Below, piece by piece: positions 42,035 to 49,796 of a DNA stretch of 64,000 nt. Source of the stretch: Planctomycetia bacterium (GTDB taxonomy: Bacteria; Planctomycetota; Planctomycetia; Gemmatales; HRBIN36). The DNA lies in contig JAEUIE010000023.1 of NCBI GenBank assembly GCA_016795155.1, positions 1 to 64,000 on the forward strand. The letters run 5' to 3'. The notes beneath the pieces are model-generated. The model had not been told where the DNA came from. It ran no database searches and saw only the letters and a list, made by a program, of their open reading frames with translations. Every line of letters starts with the position of its first letter. Positions within the stretch are counted from its first letter, which is position 1. Made by a program: the position numbers and the translations under genes.

Positions 42035-42556
42035 CTACGCTGCCTTGTACTGGTTCATCTTGCGGGCTTCGGCAATCGCTTCACGTACACGTGCAAAGGG
42101 TTCCGACAGATCGCTGACAGCAGATTGCTGCAGCAGATCTTTAATGGGCTCTATATCACTCTGATATTTCTTCAGGATCGTTAGTGACTGTGTCCTGGTA
42201 CTTGAAACAGAAATCAGTTCATCTGCCCGTTCACTTTGCACCTGGCCGCCATTCAGCCACACTACGGGAAGTGATAGATGTTGCCTGAGATCGAGTGCAG
42301 CGTCGTTGTCGGTGAGAATCAGGCTGACAGCGGTGTTTGCCTTTTCTACGAGCACTTTGCCTAGCAGGTCGCTGCAGATATAAGGTCGCAGTGTGGAACC
42401 GTAGAGCAGTTGTTGCACTTTGTTGGGAGTGACGCTGGTAGTCAGGCGGAATTCCAGCGGCCTTCCCCACGCATTGGTGACCAGGTAACCACCGAAGTAG
42501 CCTGAGGCATCCTGCTGTATCGTGAGAAAACCCAGGTGTGGTGCAGGTTGTTCCAA
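42035..42556 (-). CDS. Small protein coupled to the SNF2 helicase, unknown
   Basis: A 173-residue protein. GGGGAGGA lies 6 nt before TTG 42556, so that start (LEQPAPHLGFLTIQQDASGY) is favoured; ATG 42577 and TTG 42583 are alternatives that would place the ribosome site inside the gene. The first 100 residues look like a compact alpha/beta domain (GGYLVTNAWGRPLEFRLTTS, AVSLILTDNDAALDLRQHL), and the rest is helical and charged. No known motif is recognised. It ends about 24 bp before the helicase ATG. Co-expression suggests it modulates or recruits the helicase. Confidence 0.7.
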   Translation of the reverse strand: MEQPAPHLGFLTIQQDASGYFGGYLVTNAWGRPLEFRLTTSVTPNKVQQLLYGSTLRPYICSDLLGKVLVEKANTAVSLILTDNDAALDLRQHLSLPVVWLNGGQVQSERADELISVSSTRTQSLTILKKYQSDIEPIKDLLQQSAVSDLSEPFARVREAIAEARKMNQYKAA

Positions 42557-43021
42557 GCCGTGTCCTCCCCGGGACATCGCCAAAGATTATTCTGTGCCTC
42601 ATTCTGCCGAATGGGCTGATAGGGGATATCTCGGCAACCAGATGCATTTCCTTGAAACTCAGAACTTGATTGAAGTTCGGGAAAAACACACCATGTCGAT
42701 GGGATCGTTAGAGAATGCATAGCTCAACATGGTATTTTTCTACTCGGCGAGTGACTTGAGTGAATTAAGATAAAGTGGCCAATTAACTTGTTCAGTCTCT
42801 GCGTAGATTTCACATAACCGTTGCAACTATCATGAATTACATGAGCTGGCTAAAGTAAGGAATATGCTCAAATCTCTGCTTTAGATGGTCGAAAGATCGC
42901 AGAAAACCCCTTTGCCTTCCCTCTCACTTTCCCAATAATGCCAGTAGGAACTTAACAGCACCAAACTGGCATCCTGCCCACCCACCTATTGCAGCGTTGT
43001 CAGCATCTGATTGAGGATATT
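42557..43021. other. Gene-free stretch between divergent operons
   Basis: About 465 bp separating the helicase operon (minus) from the citrate synthase gene (plus). It is AT-richer than its flanks with only very short frames. It must hold the two promoters, but I could not pick convincing boxes. GAGGATATT just before 43022 is the citrate synthase ribosome site. Confidence 0.5.
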
Positions 43022-44179
43022 ATGGCGAGCGAGGCACCCACTGCAGTTATTGCCCCGGGGTTGGACAATATTCCCGTGGCAGAGTCTGCCGTCAGTTACA
43101 TCGATGGCAAACGTGCCAGGCTGGAATACCGTGGCATTGCTGCAGAAACGCTGGCCAAGGAAAGCTGCTTTGAAGAAACCACCTTCCTGCTGCTCAATGG
43201 CAAACTGCCCACGCAGAAGGAACTGGTTGATTTCGATAATGATCTGCGTACGCGTCGCAAGCTTAAAACCAAAATTCTCGATCTAATGTCCTGCCTGCCT
43301 GAAAAAGGCAACACGATGGGAATCCTGCAGGGCATGGTCGCCTTGCAGAGTTCCTACTATGCCACCAAACCGGTGACGGCTGATCCCAAAGACAACTGGG
43401 ATGCGGTGCTGCGCATCATCGCCAGCATGCCCACGATCATTGCCGCTTACCATCGCATTCGCAATGGCGATAAGCCACTCGATCCTCGTGATGACCTCGA
43501 TCATGCTGGCAACTTTTACTGGATGCTGTTCGAACGCATACCCACGCCTGCAGTCCGCAAAGTGCTCGATGCCTGCTTTATTCTGCATGCTGAGCACACC
43601 ATGAATGCTTCTACGTTCTCAGCCCGCGTGGTCGGTTCAACGTTGGCTGATCCCTATGCAGTCATCAGCGCTGCCATCGGCACACTTTCCGGCCCATTAC
43701 ATGGCGGTGCCAACGAGGAAGTATTGCCGGTACTGGAAGAAATTGGCGAACCTTCCAACGCTCGTGCCTGGCTCGAAAAAGCTGTTGCCACCAAGCGCAA
43801 GATCATGGGCTTTGGCCATCGCGTGTACAAGGTGAAAGACCCTCGCGCTACCGTTTTGCAGGAATTGGCGGAACACGTTTTCGTCGAATCAGGCAAGCCG
43901 AAGATGTACGAAACGGCCGTTGAAATGGAACGAGCCGCAGTCAGTATCCTCGGTCCGAAAGGCATTTTCCCCAATGTCGATTTCTATTCTGGCATTGTCT
44001 ACAAAGCCCTGGGCATTCCGGTCGATCTTTTTACACCCATCTTCGCACTGGCACGTTCCGCAGGCTGGCTCTCCCACTGGTGCGAGCAGATCAGCAAGAA
44101 CCGCATCTACCGGCCTGAACAGGTCTTCGTCGGCATCGAAGACGCTGAATATATTCCGTTAGAACAAAGGGCCTCGTAG
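43022..44179 (+). CDS. gltA: Citrate synthase
   Basis: A 385-residue protein. ATG 43022 (MASEAPTAVIAPGLDNIPVA) has GAGG upstream. Catalytic features are HAEHTMNASTFSARVVGSTL (first His region), SGPLHGGANEEVLPVLEE, KIMGFGHRVYKVKDPRA (second catalytic His) and FPNVDFYSGIVYKALGIP (catalytic Asp). The length and the VAESAVSYIDGKRARLEYRG opening fit the shorter dimeric type rather than the allosteric Escherichia coli hexamer. Methylcitrate synthases share this architecture, so propionyl-CoA use cannot be excluded. It condenses oxaloacetate and acetyl-CoA at the entry to the TCA cycle. Confidence 0.94.
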   Translation: MASEAPTAVIAPGLDNIPVAESAVSYIDGKRARLEYRGIAAETLAKESCFEETTFLLLNGKLPTQKELVDFDNDLRTRRKLKTKILDLMSCLPEKGNTMGILQGMVALQSSYYATKPVTADPKDNWDAVLRIIASMPTIIAAYHRIRNGDKPLDPRDDLDHAGNFYWMLFERIPTPAVRKVLDACFILHAEHTMNASTFSARVVGSTLADPYAVISAAIGTLSGPLHGGANEEVLPVLEEIGEPSNARAWLEKAVATKRKIMGFGHRVYKVKDPRATVLQELAEHVFVESGKPKMYETAVEMERAAVSILGPKGIFPNVDFYSGIVYKALGIPVDLFTPIFALARSAGWLSHWCEQISKNRIYRPEQVFVGIEDAEYIPLEQRAS

Positions 44180-44180
44180 C

Positions 44181-44371
44181 TCTTAGCCCCAAAGGGGCGT
44201 AATAAGATAGCCCAGGGCAACGCCCTGGGACATGATCTCAAGCCCTGAAGGGGCGAGATAACTTTGGTCGAGGCCATTGCTATCCCGCCCCTTTGGGGCT
44301 TAGATCAATTTCCTGATACCAAACCCAGGGCGTTGCCCTGGGCTAAACTATCCCGCCCCTTTGGGGCTTCA
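44181..44371. repeat. Nested palindromic repeat cluster in the serS leader
   Basis: Two units alternate. Unit A is AGCCCCAAAGGGGCG and variants, at 44185-44199, 44240-44260 (CCTGAAGGGG form), and inverted at 44281-44302 and 44348-44370. Unit B is TAGCCCAGGGCAACGCCCTG and its extension (44208-44230), and inverted at 44322-44345. Each unit is itself a palindrome. The cluster ends 14 bp before the serS ATG, so the leader RNA would be highly structured. Its form suggests dispersed repeats rather than a T-box, since no T-box features are seen. Confidence 0.8.
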
Positions 44372-44384
44372 TACCGAGCCACCC

Positions 44385-45668
44385 ATGCTTGATGCACAAT
44401 TTGTTGCTGACAACCTGGAACTGATCCGACAGAACTGCGTCAATCGCAATGTCAAAGCCGATCTGGATCGCATTCCCACTCTGGTTGCCGACCGTAAAAA
44501 CCTGGTCAAGGAAGTGCAGGCGATCCAGGCGAAACAGAACGAACTAGCCAAAAGTACAGGTAAAGAAAAAGATCCAGCCAAGCGGCAGGCACTGATTGAT
44601 GAAGGCCGTGGCTTACGTACCCAGGTGGGTGATCTGGAGGCAAAACAGAAGACCATTGATGAAGAACTGCGTGTAGTGCTTCGCACGATTCCGAACCTGA
44701 CACATCCTGATGCACCCGTGGGCATTGATTCATCAGCAAACAAAGTCATTAAGACTTGGGGAACACCTACGAAGTTCGATTTCAAACCACTCGATCATGT
44801 CGCACTCTGCGAAAAGCTCGATCTGTGCGATTTCGAGGCTGGTTCACAGGTTGCCGGGCCGAAGTTCTACTTTCTGAAGAATGAAGCGGCACTGATGGAA
44901 GTGGCCCTCATTCAGTTTGCCATGAGCACGTTGTCCAAGGCTGGGTACATTCCCATTATCACGCCCGACATGGCGAAGGTTGATGTGCTGGAAGGTATCG
45001 GCTTCATTCCACGTGGACCCGAAACACAAATCTACTCGGTGGAAAACACCGACTTGTGCATGGTTGCTACCGCTGAGATTACCCTCGGCGGCATGTGCAT
45101 GAATCAGATACTCGATGAATCCAAACTGCCAACAAAATATGTGGGTTTGTCTCACTGCTTCCGAACGGAAGCTGGTGCACCAGGCCGCGATACCCGTGGC
45201 ATGTACCGCGTGCATCAGTTCACCAAGGTGGAAATGTTCGCCTACAGCACGCCAGAACAATCGGAAGCGGTGCATCAGGAAATTCTGCAGCAGGAAGAAG
45301 CCATCTTCCAGGCACTGGGCATTCCTTACCAGGTGATTGATACCTGCACTGGCGATCTGGGTGGGCCAGCTTATCGCAAATACGATCTGGAAGCCTGGAT
45401 GCCCGGCCGAGGCACCGCAGGCGAGTATGGTGAAGTCACCAGCACGAGTAACTGCACCGAGTTCCAGGCACGCCGGCTCAACATCCGCACCAAAGCGCCG
45501 GGCGGTAAAGGCACCCGCTTTGCCCATACACTCAACGGCACCGCAGTTGCAGTCACACGGGCTATCATTGCTATTCTGGAAAATAATCAACAGGCTGATG
45601 GAAGTGTTGTCATACCTGAAGTGCTCAGGCCATTTATCGGGAAGGATAAGATTGTGGCACGTGGCTAA
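44385..45668 (+). CDS. serS: Seryl-tRNA synthetase
   Basis: A 427-residue class II synthetase. ATG 44385 gives MLDAQFVADNLELIRQNC, the normal N-terminus; an upstream in-frame GTG-type start would lie in the repeat. The N-terminal helical arm (residues about 30-105, RKNLVKEVQAIQAKQNELAK) binds the long variable arm of tRNA-Ser. The catalytic domain has motif 2 in SHCFRTEAGAPGRDTRGMYR with VHQFTKVEMF, and motif 3 near the end (FAHTLNGTAVAVTRAIIAIL, then ENNQQADGSVVIPEVL). It charges Ser onto tRNA-Ser, one of which (UGA) lies at 54101. No clear ribosome site precedes the start because the repeat cluster occupies the leader. Confidence 0.95.
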   Translation: MLDAQFVADNLELIRQNCVNRNVKADLDRIPTLVADRKNLVKEVQAIQAKQNELAKSTGKEKDPAKRQALIDEGRGLRTQVGDLEAKQKTIDEELRVVLRTIPNLTHPDAPVGIDSSANKVIKTWGTPTKFDFKPLDHVALCEKLDLCDFEAGSQVAGPKFYFLKNEAALMEVALIQFAMSTLSKAGYIPIITPDMAKVDVLEGIGFIPRGPETQIYSVENTDLCMVATAEITLGGMCMNQILDESKLPTKYVGLSHCFRTEAGAPGRDTRGMYRVHQFTKVEMFAYSTPEQSEAVHQEILQQEEAIFQALGIPYQVIDTCTGDLGGPAYRKYDLEAWMPGRGTAGEYGEVTSTSNCTEFQARRLNIRTKAPGGKGTRFAHTLNGTAVAVTRAIIAILENNQQADGSVVIPEVLRPFIGKDKIVARG

Positions 45669-45730
45669 GATTGACACTGCGAAGAACTTGGGGATAAGGT
45701 AAAATACGCTTACCACTGGAGAAATGTGCC

Positions 45731-45961
45731 ATGGTTGCTATCATGCGTGGCATCGTTAAAGACGGGAAAGTGATACCGGAACGTCCGCTTCCCGAGGGGG
45801 AGACTGTTGAGATCGGACTCCTTCGTGAATCCGGCGTGTTTACCAAAGAAGAGTAAGAAGAGTTTGATCTCTGGTCTGCAAATAGCGGCGATGCACTGAT
45901 TGCGATGGAAGCGATGCTCGACAAAAAATGGTTAACTGCAAAAAACCGAGACAGAAGCTAG
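45731..45961 (+). pseudogene. Antitoxin-like gene with internal stop
   Basis: ATG 45731 behind GGAG encodes MVAIMRGIVKDGKVIPERPL then PEGETVEIGLLRESGVFTKEE, and stops at TAA 45854-45856. The same frame continues without another stop to TAG 45961 as EEFDLWSANSGDALIAMEAM and a short basic end. The two parts together match the design of planctomycete VapB/DUF-type antitoxins (RGxVxxGxVxPxxPLxEGxxVEI, then EEFDxW), so an ancestral codon such as CAA has probably become TAA. No toxin gene follows. It could also be a truncated but functional 41-residue product. Confidence 0.6.
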
Positions 45962-45970
45962 TGCAAAGTT

Positions 45971-46378
45971 ATGATTTATGCGGTCCTAGGAACTAGATTG
46001 ATTACAACCCTGATAGCATGGAGTGTCTACTTTAAGTCATTTTATGTTGAGACCAAGTACGGATTTAGTATTGAAGTTATTCCTTACTTTGTTGTTGGCT
46101 ATCTGGTGTGGTTTCTGATCTGCTCAATTTACCTTATCATCGTCGCTAAAAAGACTGCCAACATCATGGCTGTCAATTTGATTGCATTAGTGCCAATCAT
46201 TGGCATTACCGTTGCTTTCATATTATTTGCAGACGCGTGTTATTCTCTTGGGAGCACTGGCCTGTCGCCTTCACTAACAGCTTCAACTCGTACACCCATT
46301 TTCTTGATAGCTCTTGCATTAATTGACTATGTACTTATTAGCGAATGCAAAAACACAATCAGTGAAAGTCAAAAGTGA
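45971..46378 (+). CDS. Small membrane protein with four helices, unknown
   Basis: A 135-residue protein of very hydrophobic composition, starting MIYAVLGTRLITTLIAWSVY. Predicted helices lie at about 4-21, 36-58 (VIPYFVVGYLVWFLICSIYL), 65-89 (IMAVNLIALVPIIGITVAFIL) and 105-122. It is AT-rich compared with serS and dxr. No family is recognised. It lies 9 bp after the broken antitoxin-like frame. It may be a transferred piece or an orphan. Confidence 0.6.
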   Translation: MIYAVLGTRLITTLIAWSVYFKSFYVETKYGFSIEVIPYFVVGYLVWFLICSIYLIIVAKKTANIMAVNLIALVPIIGITVAFILFADACYSLGSTGLSPSLTASTRTPIFLIALALIDYVLISECKNTISESQK

Positions 46379-46489
46379 TAACTGTCGGGTTATGCTTGCT
46401 GACACGAAACCAAACATTTTATGAGGGTAAACTAATTCAGTTCCACGTAACTCCATCCCATCTCCCGCCCTAGTCATTACACTATCCCA

Positions 46490-47686
46490 ATGACTTTGAC
46501 CTCTCCCCCATCCACCGCTCCTCGCCGCATCGCGCTCCTCGGTGCCACCGGCTCCATCGGCACCAGTGCTCTCGATGTGATCCAGGCGCTTCCCCACAAA
46601 CTCCAAGCCTTCGGCATCTCCGTACATCGCTCTGTTGATCAACTCGATCATCTCATCAAACTGCATCAACCAAGGCTTGTTGCTGTGAGTGGCGATGTTG
46701 TTGCACACTCCGGCCCTCACCCCCATCCCCTCTCCCTGAGTACAGGGAGAGGGGGGCCTGAAATTCTCACTGGCCCCACCGCCATCGAAACACTCGCCCG
46801 GCATCCCGATGTGGATATGGTGCTCTGCGCCATTGTTGGAGCAGCTGGCCTGCGAGGCAGTTGGGCAGCACTGGAAGCAGGTAAACCGCTCGCCCTGGCT
46901 AACAAGGAAACCCTGGTTGTTGCTGGTCCGCTGGTTACACAGCTAGCTGAACGCAAGAAAACGCTCCTGCTGCCTGTCGACAGTGAACACTCTGCAATCT
47001 TTCAGATCATCCAGGAACGGGGCATTCACGATGTTGAACGTATCGTTCTGACAGCCAGCGGCGGGCCGTTTCGAGGCAAATCGCGAAACCAGCTTGCCAA
47101 TGTCACCAGGGATGAAGCGTTGAATCACCCCACCTGGAAAATGGGGCCGAAGATCACCATCGATTCCGCAACGCTGATGAACAAGGCACTCGAAATCATC
47201 GAAGCACGCTGGCTCTTTGGTTTGCAGCCTGAACAGATTCAGGTCATCATTCATCCCGAATCGATCGTCCATTCCTTTGTTGAATTTCGCGATGGTTCGG
47301 TGATCGCCCAGTTGTCACCACCCGATATGAAGTTACCGATCCAATATGCATTGCTTTACCCTGAGCGTGTTCCCGGCCCGGCCAAGAGGCTCGACTGGAA
47401 TACCCTGAAATCACTGACTTTTGAGCAGCCCGACCATGATACGTTTGGAGCATTACTATTGGGATATGAAGTGGCACAACGAGGCGGCACAGCAGGTGCT
47501 GCCCTCAATGCCGCCAACGAGGCAGCAGTGGCCCGATTCCTGGCTGGCAACCTCGACTTTCTTGACATTACTCCAGCTTGTTCTGAGATCGTTGCGGCCC
47601 ATCCCTTCCAAGCACAGCCTACCCTCGATACCTTAATGGAAGTGGATAGCTGGGCACGCACGGAGATTGAGCATTGGCGAACGTAA
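46490..47686 (+). CDS. dxr: 1-deoxy-D-xylulose 5-phosphate reductoisomerase
   Basis: A 398-residue enzyme. NADPH-binding GATGSIG (18-24) opens it; ALANKETLVVAG, PVDSEHSAIFQII, SGGPFRGKSRNQL, HPTWKMGPKITIDSATLMNK and ALEIIEARWLFGL are all present and intact. It converts DXP to MEP in isoprenoid synthesis. Residues about 75-90 (GPHPHPLSLSTGRGGP) do not look like Dxr; they are encoded by a perfect 12-bp palindromic repeat inserted in frame between VSGDVVAHS and EILTGPTAIE. The insertion lies in the NADPH-domain surface region before the DVDMVLCAIVGAAG strand, so activity is probably kept. It overlaps rseP by 13 bp, the classic dxr-rseP order. Confidence 0.94.
   Translation: MTLTSPPSTAPRRIALLGATGSIGTSALDVIQALPHKLQAFGISVHRSVDQLDHLIKLHQPRLVAVSGDVVAHSGPHPHPLSLSTGRGGPEILTGPTAIETLARHPDVDMVLCAIVGAAGLRGSWAALEAGKPLALANKETLVVAGPLVTQLAERKKTLLLPVDSEHSAIFQIIQERGIHDVERIVLTASGGPFRGKSRNQLANVTRDEALNHPTWKMGPKITIDSATLMNKALEIIEARWLFGLQPEQIQVIIHPESIVHSFVEFRDGSVIAQLSPPDMKLPIQYALLYPERVPGPAKRLDWNTLKSLTFEQPDHDTFGALLLGYEVAQRGGTAGAALNAANEAAVARFLAGNLDFLDITPACSEIVAAHPFQAQPTLDTLMEVDSWARTEIEHWRT
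46713..46758. repeat. Palindromic repeat inserted in frame in dxr
   Basis: Perfect 12-bp arms CCCCTCTCCCTG (46727-46738) and CAGGGAGAGGGG (46743-46754) with an AGTA loop, preceded by GGCCCTCACCCCCAT. Read on the other strand it matches the element at 52898-52943, including the GGGGGTGAGGG flank. It adds about 16 codons without breaking the frame. Confidence 0.88.
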
Positions 47687-49788
47687 CCACGGATGCACCG
47701 GTCAAAAAATCAGGATTACCTCTCACCGAACTGCTGGTCGCCATTGCTATAGGAGCTGCCATCTATTTTGGCGTGCTTCGCGGAAAGAGTTTTGACGACG
47801 CCCTGCGTGCACTGCTCAGCATCGGCATGGCTATCGTCGGCATCGGCCTGTTGATCTTCATCCATGAACTGGGACACTTCCTCGCCGCCAAGTGGTGTGG
47901 CGTGAAAGTCGAAGCCTTTGCAGTGGGCATCGGGCCATTGATCCCCGGCCTCAGTTTCAAGCGAGGCGATACCCATTACGGCTTGGCCTGGTTCCCCATC
48001 GGCGGCTACGTGAAGATGCTCGGCCAGGTAGACGATCCCAATGATCAAAGCCAGGATGCGAAGGAAGTTGCAGACAGCCCACATTCCTACAAGAACAAAA
48101 CCGTCGGGCAACGTATGCTGATCATCTCTGCCGGCGTCATCATGAATGTCATTCTTGGCTTTCTGCTTTTCATTATCGTTTACTTCTTCGGCAAGCAGGA
48201 AGTAGTAGGCAAGATTGGCACGGTGTCTCCCGGCTCTCCCGCAGAACGAGCTGGATTGCAGGCAGGTTCCGAATTACTGCAAGTCCAGAATATCCAACAA
48301 CCCTGGTACAACGATCTAAATATGTCGTCGGCACTTTCGAATCCGGGAGTGACCGAAGTCCCTGTGAAGTTCCGTACCCGCGATGGCAAGGAACATGAAG
48401 CAGTGCTCGTGCCTCGTAAGGGGAAATACGATCAACGGCCTACCATCGGCGTTACCCAGCCACCAGGCCGCAAAATACATCGTGCTGCGGATGTTGCTGC
48501 ACGTCCCTGGCATCCGGCAGGCAAGTCAGGTTTCCTCCCCAAGGATGAAATAGTTTCTATCAAGCCGAAAAATCAGAACGAGTTCATTCCCGTCGATAAT
48601 GGCCTGGATATCGAACTCATCGAAAGCCAGCACCGCAAACAGCCTTTGATCTACCGTGTCAAGCGTGCAGGCAGCAAACCCGAAGGCGAACAGGTCGATC
48701 TGGAAGTTCCGACAGGCCATTTCCGCACTCTCGGCATTCGCATGACCATGGGGCCTATTGTCTCGCTGGCAGCAACGCGCCCGGTAGTGGCCCAAGTGCT
48801 TAAAGAAGGAGACATCATTGTCTCGCTCAATGGCGATGCCAATGTTGATCCGCTGAAGCTGCCTGACCTTGTCGAGGAGATTGCTGCATCAGGCAAGCCG
48901 TGCGTGCTACAGATCAAGCGGGGAGAAAAAACCTTTGATCTCAACATCACCCCCGACATGGTCAAAGGTCGAGCAACCTGGGCAGAATCAACACCCTCCA
49001 ATGATGCCCCCATGCCATTCCCCGCACTGGGTATCAGCTACCAGGTGAAGCCTGTGGTTGCTGGCATCGAACCTGGTTCGCCCGCTGACAAAGCCGGGAT
49101 CAAAGTGGGCGACACCATCAAGAAAATGGCCTACAAGAGCGTGCAGCCCGATTTCGAGGATGCACTCGATTTTACCGAACGCTACGCTTGGCCGTTTGCC
49201 ATTTCGTGGATGCAGGATCTCCCCGAGAATACGCTCTACACCATCACTGCAACCGATAGTGAAGGCAAAGAGAAGGTCTTTGCTGATCTGAAACCCGTAG
49301 AAGACACCACCTGGTACCTCTACACCCGTGGTCTGCGTCTAGAACCGGAAACCAGGTTGCGTGTTGCAGAAAACATCTGGGATGCAGTCGTCATCGGAGC
49401 CAGGGAATCCTACCGCTTCGTCGGCATGATTTATCTCAATTTGTACAGCCTCATCCGAGGCAACATTTCCGTCAAACTGCTCAACGGCCCACTGGGGCTG
49501 GCCGAAATGACCTACCGCGTTGCCAACATCGGCCTGATCGACTTGCTTCATCTTCTTGCCATCATCAGCATCAACCTGGCAGTGGTCAACTTCCTGCCCA
49601 TCCCGGTACTCGATGGCGGGCACATGGTGCTTTTGCTGGCTGAGAAAATTCGAGGCAAGCCGCTGAACGAAACCTGGGTGATGGTGGTAACCTACATCGG
49701 GCTGGCCATCGTGTTGTTACTGATGGTCTCAACCGTCTTCCTCGACATTACCAAGTACGAATGGTTCCAGAAGCTTTTTAACTGGTGA
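47674..49788 (+). CDS. rseP: Site-2 protease RseP family
   Basis: A 704-residue inner-membrane zinc protease, longer than the usual 450. The start is TTG 47674, overlapping the dxr end by 13 bp. The N-terminal helix holds IFIHELGHFLAAKWCGVKV (HELGH, residues 64-68). The C-terminal helix holds NFLPIPVLDGGHMVLLLAE, whose LDG supplies the third zinc ligand. Between them are about three PDZ-type segments (SPGSPAERAGLQAGSELLQV, VAQVLKEGDIIVSLNGDANV, IEPGSPADKAGIKVGDTIKK), more than the two of Escherichia coli RseP. The family cuts membrane-buried anti-sigma factors and signal-peptide remnants. Confidence 0.94.
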   Translation: MANVTTDAPVKKSGLPLTELLVAIAIGAAIYFGVLRGKSFDDALRALLSIGMAIVGIGLLIFIHELGHFLAAKWCGVKVEAFAVGIGPLIPGLSFKRGDTHYGLAWFPIGGYVKMLGQVDDPNDQSQDAKEVADSPHSYKNKTVGQRMLIISAGVIMNVILGFLLFIIVYFFGKQEVVGKIGTVSPGSPAERAGLQAGSELLQVQNIQQPWYNDLNMSSALSNPGVTEVPVKFRTRDGKEHEAVLVPRKGKYDQRPTIGVTQPPGRKIHRAADVAARPWHPAGKSGFLPKDEIVSIKPKNQNEFIPVDNGLDIELIESQHRKQPLIYRVKRAGSKPEGEQVDLEVPTGHFRTLGIRMTMGPIVSLAATRPVVAQVLKEGDIIVSLNGDANVDPLKLPDLVEEIAASGKPCVLQIKRGEKTFDLNITPDMVKGRATWAESTPSNDAPMPFPALGISYQVKPVVAGIEPGSPADKAGIKVGDTIKKMAYKSVQPDFEDALDFTERYAWPFAISWMQDLPENTLYTITATDSEGKEKVFADLKPVEDTTWYLYTRGLRLEPETRLRVAENIWDAVVIGARESYRFVGMIYLNLYSLIRGNISVKLLNGPLGLAEMTYRVANIGLIDLLHLLAIISINLAVVNFLPIPVLDGGHMVLLLAEKIRGKPLNETWVMVVTYIGLAIVLLLMVSTVFLDITKYEWFQKLFNW

Positions 49789-49796
49789 GATGAATC

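Noticed and set aside
44181-44371. T-box or other riboswitch before serS
   Set aside because: The structure is fully explained by alternating palindromic repeats; no T-box consensus or Ser specifier loop could be seen.
46319-46804. Minus-strand frame across the 5' part of dxr
   Set aside because: It is read through the palindromic repeat and opposite conserved Dxr motifs; no start signal.
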